Positions 1 through 5,658 of a DNA stretch of 6,587 bases are shown one piece after another; position 1 is the stretch's first letter; every line of letters begins with the position of its first letter. The DNA is from Ruminococcaceae bacterium UBA4306 (lineage in GTDB: Bacteria; Bacillota; Clostridia; Oscillospirales; Acutalibacteraceae). Location: positions 1 through 6,587 of the forward strand of contig DGUQ01000105.1 in the NCBI GenBank assembly GCA_002394725.1. Direction: 5' to 3'. The position numbers were made by a program, and so were the translations under genes. The notes beneath the pieces were generated by a model. The model was not told the origin of the DNA. It was given only the letters and a program-made list of their open reading frames with translations, and did not search any database.

Positions 1-477
1 TACAGAAAATTCCAACAGAGATCCTCCAAAGAGGATAACGACCGTACCGCGCGGAATCTTGACATTCTGGACACGGTGATCCTGATCGTCATGGTTTTAT
101 TCAACGCGATGTGCGTTTTTCTGCTGACGATCATGAAACATCCTGTGACGATGAAGAACAAGGAGAATATGATCTTCGTCATCGTCTCCACCATTATTGG
201 CGTGTTGTTCATCCTGCTCGGCAACATCCTGCCCAAGACCAAGCCCAACTCCTTTGTCGGTGTGCGTCTGAGCTGGTGCATGGACTCCGACGAGCACTGG
301 TATATCACCAACCGCAACTGCGGTATCGCGATGGTGCTCTCAGGGATCTGCACCGTGATCGCCGGACTGATTGTCCGCAACGGCACCTATATTATCTACA
401 TGATCCTCTCCCTGATCGTCTTTTTAACGGTTGCAACTATTTATTCTTATGTTATAATAAAGGGCAAGAAAAAATAA
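1..477 (+). CDS. SdpI-like integral membrane protein, C-terminal part (5' end outside window)
   Basis: The frame is open from base 1 with no stop upstream, so this is the last 158 residues of a longer gene; the GTG at 76 is an internal valine codon rather than a needed start. Hydrophobic segments lie at about residues 25-45, 56-78, 108-125 and 129-153, giving roughly four membrane helices. After the second helix comes the motif PKTKPNSFVGVRLSW (78-92), followed by a W-x(5)-R stretch (about 100-105). This matches the SdpI/YhfL family, whose members typically read P-K-x-K-P-N-S-x-x-G-x-R-x-x-W. The basic tail KGKKK ends the protein. B. subtilis SdpI gives immunity to the SdpC toxin and also acts as a signal transducer, but most homologues have no known job and none is assumed here. 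The missing N-terminus may hold a DUF1648 domain, as in many relatives. The stop codon TAA (475-477) overlaps the ribosome binding site of the next gene, so the two are almost surely co-transcribed. Confidence 0.8.
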   Translation, partial: YRKFQQRSSKEDNDRTARNLDILDTVILIVMVLFNAMCVFLLTIMKHPVTMKNKENMIFVIVSTIIGVLFILLGNILPKTKPNSFVGVRLSWCMDSDEHWYITNRNCGIAMVLSGICTVIAGLIVRNGTYIIYMILSLIVFLTVATIYSYVIIKGKKK

Positions 478-488
478 GGAGTACCATC

Positions 489-1205
489 ATGCACGTTTAC
501 CGAATTGCGGAGATGAACATCGCCGTCAAGGCACGATATGAAGAAACCTATCGCTACATGTCGGATTTTCTGACCGACAGCGAGGAGTATGAGCTGTTGA
601 TCGAGCCGACCGACGAGATGATCCGCTATGAAGCCGAGCTGGGTGAAGAGATCCACGGTGAAGCAGGCAGTCCGTATATCTGTGAGGCGGTCGCGATCCT
701 GCGCGTCATCTGTGATTACATCATCGATAAGGGAGGCTTCTTCCTGCATTGCTCATGCCTGAAATATAAGGGGGAAGCGATCATTTTCACCGCGCCCTCG
801 GGCACGGGCAAAAGCACCCACGCCGCGTTGTGGCGCAAGCATTTCGGCGATGAGGTCACGATGATCAACGACGATAAGCCGCTGGTACGCGAGAAGGACG
901 GCAGGTTTGTCATCTACGGCACCCCGTGGAACGGCAAGCACGGCATCGGCGCCAACACCTCCGCTCCCGTCAGGGCAATCGTGTTCCTCTCGCAAGCGCC
1001 CGAGAATACCGCTAAGCCGATCAATCCTATCGAAGCGATCACCCTGCTGCTGCAGCAGACCGTTCTCCCCTCCGACAAAGCAGCGCTCTCAAAGCTGCTC
1101 GATATGCTCGGCAGGATGGTTGAAACCACATCGATGTACCGACTCGGCTGCACAATCAGCGACGAAGCGGTGACGACGATATACCGAGAGATTTATGATG
1201 ATTAA
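489..1205 (+). CDS. HPr kinase/phosphorylase-like P-loop protein (stand-alone HprK C-terminal-type domain)
   Basis: A 238-residue protein. The ATG at 489 is chosen because AAGGAG (476-481) lies 7 bases upstream; the open frame continues further up, but it overlaps the preceding gene in another frame. The C-terminal half resembles the catalytic domain of HPr kinase: L86-H87 before the core strand, Walker A APSGTGKST (102-110), the Asp pair D128-D129 (INDDKPLV), then GTPWNGK (144-150), a motif of the small HprK-like proteins of Firmicutes. At 238 residues it lacks the separate N-terminal domain of true HprK (about 310 residues), so a role in carbon catabolite repression is unlikely. Relatives sit in peptide-modification loci; lasso-peptide kinases that phosphorylate a C-terminal serine belong to this fold group. 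No precursor peptide or PqqD-like partner is visible, though the upstream region is outside the window. An ATP-dependent kinase or phosphatase role is inferred from the motifs; the substrate is unknown. Its stop overlaps the start of the transposase gene. Confidence 0.85.
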   Translation: MHVYRIAEMNIAVKARYEETYRYMSDFLTDSEEYELLIEPTDEMIRYEAELGEEIHGEAGSPYICEAVAILRVICDYIIDKGGFFLHCSCLKYKGEAIIFTAPSGTGKSTHAALWRKHFGDEVTMINDDKPLVREKDGRFVIYGTPWNGKHGIGANTSAPVRAIVFLSQAPENTAKPINPIEAITLLLQQTVLPSDKAALSKLLDMLGRMVETTSMYRLGCTISDEAVTTIYREIYDD

Positions 1206-1704
1206 CGAGAAAGAACGCTTCCCGAAAAGAAAATCCACACACATGAAGTATTTCGATTACGGCGAGAACCACAGATACTTCATCACAATATGCTCCGACA
1301 ATAAAAGGAAGATTTTTTCCGATATATCTGTAGGGGAGGGGCTTGCTCCTCCCGTCATCCATCTTTCAGCGATCGGTAAGATTATCGAGGAGCAGCTTCT
1401 TGCGTTATCACCGCGATATCCGGAAGTTGAAATTGAGAATCATGTTATCATGCCCAATCATATACATATGATTCTTCGTTTGGAAAACACGGGAGGAGCA
1501 AGCCCCTCCCCTACAACACACGACATCATCTGCACGTTGAAATCTTTGGTAACACGCTCGTGCAGACGAACTGGTTTTCAGGGAAGTATATGGCACCGCA
1601 GCTATTATGAACACATCATCCGAAACGAGGACGATTATAAAAACACTTGGCTCTACATCGACAACAACCCTGCTCATTGGGCACAGGACAAATACTACCA
1701 ATAG
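1195..1704 (+). CDS. REP-associated tyrosine transposase (RAYT; IS200-like, Y1_Tnp / transposase 17 family)
   Basis: A 169-residue protein, typical length for a single-domain RAYT. N-terminal FPKRKS (9-14) and YFITIC (28-33) begin the ferredoxin-like fold. The metal-binding HUH signature is VIMPNHIHMI (84-93, H89 and H91). The catalytic tyrosine is Y137 or Y138 in SIWHRSYYEHIIRNEDDY (131-148), and YIDNNP (154-159) is the usual closing motif. All key residues are present, so the enzyme looks intact. These HUH nucleases cut and join single-stranded DNA at REP palindromes. The start is one of the tandem ATGs at 1195 and 1198, inside the 3' end of the kinase-like gene; only a weak GAGAG at about 1186-1190 precedes it, so translation is probably coupled. 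Two inverted REP-like palindromes lie inside the gene and encode residues 45-54 and 99-107, variable loops flanking the HUH region. Codon use is visibly more AT-rich than in neighbouring genes, which suggests acquisition. Confidence 0.9.
   Translation: MMINEKERFPKRKSTHMKYFDYGENHRYFITICSDNKRKIFSDISVGEGLAPPVIHLSAIGKIIEEQLLALSPRYPEVEIENHVIMPNHIHMILRLENTGGASPSPTTHDIICTLKSLVTRSCRRTGFQGSIWHRSYYEHIIRNEDDYKNTWLYIDNNPAHWAQDKYYQ
1329..1355 (+). repeat. REP-like palindrome, left arm of a perfect 27-bp inverted repeat inside the RAYT gene
   Basis: This arm is the exact reverse complement of 1489-1515; the match stops at both edges. The core GGAGGGGCTTGCTCCTCC is itself palindromic with one G-T wobble, so it can also fold alone as a short GC-rich hairpin with a TTGC-type loop. 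It is translated in frame as part of SVGEGLAPPV. Short GC-rich palindromes of this build are what RAYT enzymes recognise in other bacteria; that this is the cognate site is inference. Confidence 0.85.
1489..1515 (-). repeat. REP-like palindrome, right arm of the 27-bp inverted repeat
   Basis: Exact reverse complement of 1329-1355, with 133 bases between the arms. It is translated in frame as TGGASPSPT. The two arms bracket the codons for residues 54-98, which include the HUH histidines. The pair could form either two local hairpins or one long 27-bp stem in mRNA or in single-stranded DNA. Confidence 0.85.
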
Positions 1705-1705
1705 C

Positions 1706-1737
1706 AAACCACCTGCTCCATGGAACAGGTGGTTTTT
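1706..1737 (+). terminator. Rho-independent terminator after the transposase gene
   Basis: AAACCACCTG (1706-1715) pairs with CAGGTGGTTT (1726-1735); after one C-A mismatch the helix continues with TCC/GGA. Five T residues (1733-1737) follow on the plus strand. It begins two bases after the transposase stop and ends the plus-strand operon. On the minus strand only a UUU run follows, so it may serve the convergent degV gene weakly. Confidence 0.85.
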
Positions 1738-1775
1738 ATTTCTTTATTAGAATTATCTTATCATCAAAATGTCGG

Positions 1776-2636
1776 TTACTTCGTCATAAACAGCACGCCG
1801 AGGGTATGCGGACCGCAATGGCTGGAGATCGTGCAGGAGGCACGGGTAATGTGCACTTCCTTAAAGATATTCTTCGCCTTGACCGCTTCCACGACCGAGT
1901 TGACCAGCTCCATATCCATACCGGCATGGGTGACGAACACACGGTCGGGGTCGATGTTATCGTACTTACTAAGGGTATCCTCCATGTACTGGAGCAGCAC
2001 CTTGTCAAACTTGCCGCGGTACTTTTTGCCCACGCCCATTGAACCGCCGTCATCGTTGTGGACTTCGATCGAGGGCTTGAGGCTCAACAGATTCGCGCCG
2101 AGCATGGCGACCGCGGAGCATCTGCCGCCTGCGTGCAAAAAGTCGAGGCGGTCGAGCACAAAGGACGCGTGCGCCTTGGGCACCATAGCGGTGACCTTCT
2201 CGGCGATCTCCTGTGCGGATAAGCCCTGATCGCGCAGCTCACACGCCTTGATGACCAAGAGCCCCGAGCCTGTGGAAAGGTTCTGGGTATCGACCGAAAA
2301 GACCCTGCCGGGGAATTCCTCGGACGCGAGCACACTGCTCTGATGGGTCACGCTCAGCTTAGAGCCGAGGCTGAAATGCACGACGTCGCAGCCCTGATCG
2401 ATAAACTGCTTGAAGAAGTCGGTGTACTCGCCGACGCTGCCCGCGGTGGTATGCGGCAGCTCCTTGGTTTTGTAGAAGATCTCGTACAGCTCCTCGGGGG
2501 TGATGTTCACCCAGTCCTCATAGCTTTTACCGCCGATAACGATATGCAGTGGGATCATGGTCACGCCGTAGCGCTGTTCCAGATCCCGGTTCAGGTCGCA
2601 AGTGATGTCCGATGTGATGATAACCTTGTTGCTCAT
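1776..2636 (-). CDS. DegV family protein (FakB-like fatty acid-binding protein)
   Basis: A 286-residue protein, the usual DegV length (about 280-290). The frame is open upstream to 2702, but the ATG at 2636 is preferred because GGAGG (complement of 2644-2648) lies 7 bases before it and the family begins with a beta strand like KVIITSDITCDL. Motifs: TSDITCDL (8-15), TTAGSVGEY (63-71) in the place of the FakB T-S-Q-P-S loop that contacts the fatty acid carboxylate, SVDTQNLSTGSG (114-125), LHAGGR (167-172), and SSHCGPHTLGVLF (271-283) at the C-terminus. FakB proteins bind an exogenous fatty acid and present it to the kinase FakA, which makes acyl phosphate for phospholipid synthesis. No FakA (DhaK/DhaL-like) gene is in the window and genomes often hold several DegV paralogues, so the ligand cannot be named. 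It is monocistronic, convergent with the transposase and divergent from GH31. Confidence 0.93.
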   Translation of the reverse strand: MSNKVIITSDITCDLNRDLEQRYGVTMIPLHIVIGGKSYEDWVNITPEELYEIFYKTKELPHTTAGSVGEYTDFFKQFIDQGCDVVHFSLGSKLSVTHQSSVLASEEFPGRVFSVDTQNLSTGSGLLVIKACELRDQGLSAQEIAEKVTAMVPKAHASFVLDRLDFLHAGGRCSAVAMLGANLLSLKPSIEVHNDDGGSMGVGKKYRGKFDKVLLQYMEDTLSKYDNIDPDRVFVTHAGMDMELVNSVVEAVKAKNIFKEVHITRASCTISSHCGPHTLGVLFMTK

Positions 2637-2682
2637 TTTCAACCCTCCGGCGCGGCATTTCGACAAAATCCGCAAATAATCA

Positions 2683-2711
2683 TTGTAACTCCATTCATTC
2701 AATGGTATACT
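2683..2711 (+). promoter_or_regulatory. Sigma-A-type promoter for the GH31 gene
   Basis: TTGTAA (2683-2688) and TATACT (2706-2711) are separated by exactly 17 bases; they match the consensus at 4/6 and 5/6 positions. Transcription would start near 2718 and give a leader of about 104 bases. A small inverted repeat CCATT-N5-AATGG (2691-2705) fills the spacer. The promoter lies within the predicted degV leader. Not experimentally supported. Confidence 0.55.
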
Positions 2712-2748
2712 GATAGTATCGACAGGATATTACTTGATAATACATCCC

Positions 2749-2763
2749 GTTGATCCAATCAAC
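2749..2763. promoter_or_regulatory. Candidate operator: perfect inverted repeat GTTGAT-CCA-ATCAAC
   Basis: Six-base perfect arms with a 3-base centre, in the overlap between the two predicted transcripts: about 30 bases into the GH31 leader and just downstream of the predicted degV start site. The symmetry and position fit a repressor site for either gene, but no regulator gene is in the window and such a short repeat could occur by chance in AT-rich DNA. Confidence 0.3.
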
Positions 2764-2777
2764 ACAATAACTATGTC

Positions 2778-2806
2778 ATTATATATCATTCAAATCAAAA
2801 AATCAA
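2778..2806 (-). promoter_or_regulatory. Sigma-A-type promoter for degV
   Basis: Read on the minus strand: TTGATT (2806-2801), 17 bases, then a perfect TATAAT (2783-2778). Transcription would begin near 2771, giving a leader of about 135 bases before the ATG at 2636. The -35 box is only 5 bases from the GH31 ribosome binding site, so this promoter sits inside the GH31 leader. Confidence 0.6.
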
Positions 2807-2821
2807 GTGCGAGGAATTACC

Positions 2822-4690
2822 ATGATCAAACGATTCTGCTATGACCCCTTCATTACCACAGGCGCCGTTATCAAAGACCTCCCCTGCTCTGACGGAGCAC
2901 CCGAGCCCCTCACCGTGACCGAGGACGGCTTCACACTGAAAATGGACGAGAACACACGCGTCTACGGTCTCGGCGAGACAATGCGCGGCATCAACAAGCG
3001 CGGATGGATCTATGAGAGTTGGTGCACCGACGAGCCGTTCCATACCGAAGACAAGCGCTCTGTCTACGGCGCGCACAACTTCATCTTAGTTGACGGAGAA
3101 CAACGTTTCGGCGCGTTCTTTGACCTGCCCGGCAAGATCACCTTTGACGTCGGCTATACCGACAGCGATATGCTCCGTATCACGCCCGAGCACTTCGCGC
3201 TTGAGCTGTACCTCATCACGGGCGAGAGCCTGAAAGCGATCGTCAGCGAGTTCCGCTCCCTGATCGGCAAGAGCTATCTGCCGCCCAAGTGGGCGTTCGG
3301 CTACGGACAGAGCCGCTGGGGCTATGTGACAGAGGATGACATCAGGCGGTGTGCAGATGAATACAAAAAGGCACGCATCCCACTGGATATGCTGTACCTC
3401 GACATCGACTATATGGATAATTTCAAGGATTTCACCGTCCATCCCGAGCGCTTCCCCGATCTCAAAGCGTTTGCCGCCGAGATGAAGGAGCGCGGCGTCC
3501 GACTGATCCCCATCATCGACGCCGCCGTCAAAAAGGAAGAGGGCTACCGCGTCTATGACGAGGGACATGAAAAGGGGTATTTCTGCAAGGACAAGGACGG
3601 TGAGGACACCATCGTCGGCGTATGGCCGGGCAAAAGCGTTCTGCCCGATTTCCTCAATCCCGAGGCGTCACGATGGTTCGGCAGGCAATACAAAGCCCTC
3701 ACCGATCTGGGCATCGAGGGCTTTTGGAACGATATGAACGAGCCGGCGCTCTTCTACAGCGAGAAAGGGCTCGAGCAAGCGATCAAAGAGGTCAAAAAAA
3801 TAGACCTCGAGAAGGTCGGCGCTTTGGACTTTTTCGGCACACGCGACGTGCTCGTGAAGCTCCAGAATGCCGACAGCGATTACAAGAGCTTTTACCACAA
3901 CACCCCCGAGGGCAGGTTTGCCCACTATGACGTTCACAATCTCTATGGCTACCATATGACCAAGAGCGCTTATGACGCATTGTGCGAGCTGCGCGACGAG
4001 CCGAGCCTGCTGTTCTCTCGCGCGTCCACTATCGGCGCGCACCGTTACGGCGGTATCTGGACAGGCGACAATCATAGCTGGTGGAGCCATATCCTGCAAA
4101 GCCTCCGGCAAATGCCGGGGCTGAATATGTGCGGCTTTTTGTTCAGCGGCAGTGATATCGGCGGCTTTAACGGCAACTGTACCCGTGATCTGCTGATCCG
4201 CTGGATGAGCTTCGCGCTGTTCACACCGCTTATGCGCAATCACGCCGCCTTCGGCACACGCAGTCAGGAGGCGTTCGCCTTCGGCGATACCGAGGTATTC
4301 CGCCACATCATCACGCTCAGATACCGCCTTCTCCCCTATCTGTACGATGCATTCGTCAAGGCGGTCGAAAACGATACCATGTATTTCCGTCCTCTCGCGT
4401 TCGACTACGAGGACGACGAGATCGCCGCGACGGTCGAGGATCAGCTGATGGTCGGCGACAGGATGATGATCGCGCCGATCTACCGTCAGAACGCCGACGC
4501 GCGCCATGTGTACCTGCCCGAAAAGATGACGCAGGTGCGTATGCACGAGGGAGAAATTTCTACAGAAGAATTAAACAAGGGCTGGCACTATGTCAGCGTT
4601 CCCCTCGGCGACGTCGTCTATTTCACCACCTCCCCCATCAAGCTCGGGGAGGCTGTGATGAACACGGCAGAGGTCAATTGGAATCATTGA
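2822..4690 (+). CDS. Glycoside hydrolase family 31 alpha-glucosidase (isomaltase-like)
   Basis: A 622-residue enzyme that releases glucose from the non-reducing end of alpha-glucosides. The ATG at 2822 is chosen over the GTG at 2807 because GAGGA (2811-2815) stands 6 bases before it. GH31 signatures in order: N-terminal beta domain (VYGLGE, 47-52), QSRWGY (163-168), YLDIDYMDNFKDFTV (192-206), FWNDMNEP (301-308) with nucleophile D304, SRASTIGAHRYGG (399-411), WTGDN (413-417) with acid/base D416, and MRNHAAFGTR (471-480). There is no signal peptide, so it acts in the cytoplasm on imported oligosaccharides. From memory it resembles the R. obeum enzyme (about 663 residues), for which an alpha-1,6 preference was reported to depend on a Trp that aligns with W166 here; a preference for isomaltose-type sugars is therefore inferred. 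It ends about 40 residues earlier than that enzyme, lacking the end of the C-terminal beta domain. It is monocistronic, with no transporter or regulator beside it. Confidence 0.95.
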   Translation: MIKRFCYDPFITTGAVIKDLPCSDGAPEPLTVTEDGFTLKMDENTRVYGLGETMRGINKRGWIYESWCTDEPFHTEDKRSVYGAHNFILVDGEQRFGAFFDLPGKITFDVGYTDSDMLRITPEHFALELYLITGESLKAIVSEFRSLIGKSYLPPKWAFGYGQSRWGYVTEDDIRRCADEYKKARIPLDMLYLDIDYMDNFKDFTVHPERFPDLKAFAAEMKERGVRLIPIIDAAVKKEEGYRVYDEGHEKGYFCKDKDGEDTIVGVWPGKSVLPDFLNPEASRWFGRQYKALTDLGIEGFWNDMNEPALFYSEKGLEQAIKEVKKIDLEKVGALDFFGTRDVLVKLQNADSDYKSFYHNTPEGRFAHYDVHNLYGYHMTKSAYDALCELRDEPSLLFSRASTIGAHRYGGIWTGDNHSWWSHILQSLRQMPGLNMCGFLFSGSDIGGFNGNCTRDLLIRWMSFALFTPLMRNHAAFGTRSQEAFAFGDTEVFRHIITLRYRLLPYLYDAFVKAVENDTMYFRPLAFDYEDDEIAATVEDQLMVGDRMMIAPIYRQNADARHVYLPEKMTQVRMHEGEISTEELNKGWHYVSVPLGDVVYFTTSPIKLGEAVMNTAEVNWNH

Positions 4691-4695
4691 ATAAG

Positions 4696-4899
4696 TAGGA
4701 GTTAGGAGTGAGGAGTTAGGAGTTGATGGTGGGCTTTGCCCACACCCATTGATAAAATAAAGGATAAGTTAAGCTGTTGAGATCGCCACAGCATAAACGA
4801 CTCGCAATGGCTTATTCATATACGGGGAGCTTATGTTTTGGAATCCAAAAGCCAAAGGCTTTCCCGAAACTCCTCACTCCTAACTCCTCACTCCTAACT
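4696..4899. repeat. Heptamer-bounded palindromic repeat element, copy 1 (MITE-like, non-coding)
   Basis: The left arm (4696-4723) is four 7-base units, TAGGAGT or GAGGAGT; the right arm (4869-4896) is four units in inverted orientation (ACTCCTC/ACTCCTA). Bases 4700-4723 and 4876-4899 form a perfect 24-bp inverted repeat. The 145-base interior holds a hairpin GTGGGC-TTT-GCCCAC (4729-4743), a long-range stem (4766-4775 with 4828-4837), a REP-like motif ending CTCGCAATGGC (4801-4811), and a hairpin AAAGCC-AAA-GGCTTT near the right arm. It shares long identical blocks with 6232-6489. No reading frame was found and no clear target duplication is visible. The build suggests a non-autonomous mobile or expanding element; movement is inferred only. 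It begins 5 bases after the GH31 stop and ends at the A-run of the pduL terminator, filling most of the 282-base gap. Confidence 0.85.
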
Positions 4900-4927
4900 A
4901 AAAAAGCTCCCCCTTTCGGAGGAGCTT
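4900..4927 (-). terminator. Rho-independent terminator of the PduL-type gene
   Basis: On the minus strand AAGCTCC (4927-4921) pairs with GGAGCTT (4910-4904) around a short inner helix and loop, and six U residues follow. There is no T-run on the plus side, so it does not terminate GH31 efficiently. It lies 45 bases after the pduL stop. Confidence 0.85.
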
Positions 4928-4972
4928 ACGCGTTAGGTTATTCGAATCCCTAAAGGGGTCTCGCAACGACGA

Positions 4973-5545
4973 TTACAGAATGATCTCGCCGTCGGTGGTG
5001 CCCATCAAGCCTGCGGCGTTCGCCTCATCGGTATCGAGGTGAACAGCAGGAGCGTACTTGGGGGATACACGAACGATGACGTCGTCAAAGATGACCTTTC
5101 TGCCGTTGTCGCCGACAGCGACCTTGACGATCTGCTTATCCTCAACGCCGTACTCTACAGCGGTCTCGGGCGTCAGATGGATGTGACGCTGCGCGACGAT
5201 CACGCCGTGGTCGATCTCGACCTCACCCTCGGGTCCGCGCAGGATGCAGCCGGGAGTGCCCTTGAGATCGCCGGACTCACGGATCACGCCGACAACGCCG
5301 AGCTTACGGGTCTCGGTCATGGAGATCTCTACCTGATCCTCGGGACGGAACGGTCCTAAGATGGACATGGTGATCTCGCCGCGAGGGCCGACTACAGTCA
5401 CCTTCTCGGTGCAGGCGAACTGACCGGGCTGAGAGAGGTCCTTCTTATTGGTCAGGGTCTTGCCCTCACCGTACAGGGTCGCGAAGGTCTCTGCCGTGAC
5501 ATGGAGATGGTGAGCGGAGGTCTCTACCATAATTGTACTTTTCAT
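4973..5545 (-). CDS. pduL: Phosphate propanoyltransferase / phosphotransacylase, PduL type
   Basis: A 190-residue zinc enzyme that exchanges CoA and phosphate on short acyl groups (propanoyl or acetyl), giving acyl phosphate for a kinase and so ATP. Motifs: AHHLHV (11-16; H13 and H15 as first metal ligands), KDLSQPGQFA (35-44), LGPFRPEDQVEIS (63-75, E73 a likely ligand), VIRESGD (87-93, with the phosphate-binding Arg), RHIHL (120-124) and HLDTDEANAAG (169-179). The usual SxRHxHL reads SAHHLHV; I believe this His variant is common in Clostridia. The frame stays open to 5578, but the ATG at 5545 is preferred: GGTGG (complement of 5554-5558) lies 8 bases upstream and homologous residues begin soon after. 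There is no N-terminal encapsulation helix and no microcompartment gene nearby, so it probably works free in the cytosol, in place of Pta in acetate or propionate production. Monocistronic, divergent from the uracil-DNA glycosylase gene. Confidence 0.93.
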   Translation of the reverse strand: MKSTIMVETSAHHLHVTAETFATLYGEGKTLTNKKDLSQPGQFACTEKVTVVGPRGEITMSILGPFRPEDQVEISMTETRKLGVVGVIRESGDLKGTPGCILRGPEGEVEIDHGVIVAQRHIHLTPETAVEYGVEDKQIVKVAVGDNGRKVIFDDVIVRVSPKYAPAVHLDTDEANAAGLMGTTDGEIIL

Positions 5546-5601
5546 TATCATTACCACCAATCTGATTATTCTATACATGGGTCAAGCCCACGGTTATATA
5601 C

Positions 5602-5630
5602 ATTGTACATCATTCAAACACATATTTCAA
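5602..5630 (-). promoter_or_regulatory. Sigma-A-type promoter for the PduL-type gene
   Basis: Minus strand: TTGAAA (5630-5625), 17-base spacer, TACAAT (5607-5602); each box matches consensus at 5/6. The start site would be near 5595, with a leader of about 50 bases before the ATG at 5545. No equally good promoter was found for the divergent plus-strand gene in this 113-base gap. Confidence 0.65.
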
Positions 5631-5646
5631 CATCTTATCGGAAATT

Positions 5647-5652
5647 AGGTGA
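5647..5652 (+). promoter_or_regulatory. Ribosome binding site that decides the TTG start of the uracil-DNA glycosylase
   Basis: AGGTGA lies 6 bases before TTG (5659-5661). The same frame has a TGA stop at 5650-5652 and no ATG or GTG before the conserved Cys motif, so TTG is the only standard start codon available. Confidence 0.75.
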
Positions 5653-5658
5653 AGGATT

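Noticed and set aside
111..488. N-terminal extension of the HprK-like protein by 126 residues
   Set aside because: The extension overlaps the SdpI-like gene in another frame, is rich in Arg, His and Cys like an out-of-frame product, and ATG 489 has a strong ribosome binding site.
2637..2702. Longer DegV start at 2702
   Set aside because: The extra 22 residues do not fit the family start, while ATG 2636 has GGAGG at ideal spacing.
1647..2753. Plus-strand open frames opposite degV (for example 1720-2229 and 2343-2753)
   Set aside because: They are antisense shadows of a clear DegV protein and run through the transposase terminator or the promoter region.
2637..2771. Riboswitch in the degV leader
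   Set aside because: The 135-base leader has no recognisable aptamer core and no terminator hairpin before the start codon; only small inverted repeats are present.
3668..4546. A 292-codon open frame on the minus strand opposite the GH31 gene
   Set aside because: It lies wholly antisense to a gene with intact catalytic motifs; codon bias of GC-rich genes often leaves such frames open. It has no ribosome binding site and its residues resemble no family known to me.
4680..4910. Target site duplication around element copy 1
   Set aside because: AATAAG on the left and AAAAAG on the right are too short and imperfect to support a duplication.
5546..5658. Plus-strand promoter for the uracil-DNA glycosylase gene
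   Set aside because: The best pair, TTACCA and TATACA with a 16-base spacer, matches consensus at only 4/6 each and would lie over the pduL ribosome binding site, so it is not claimed.
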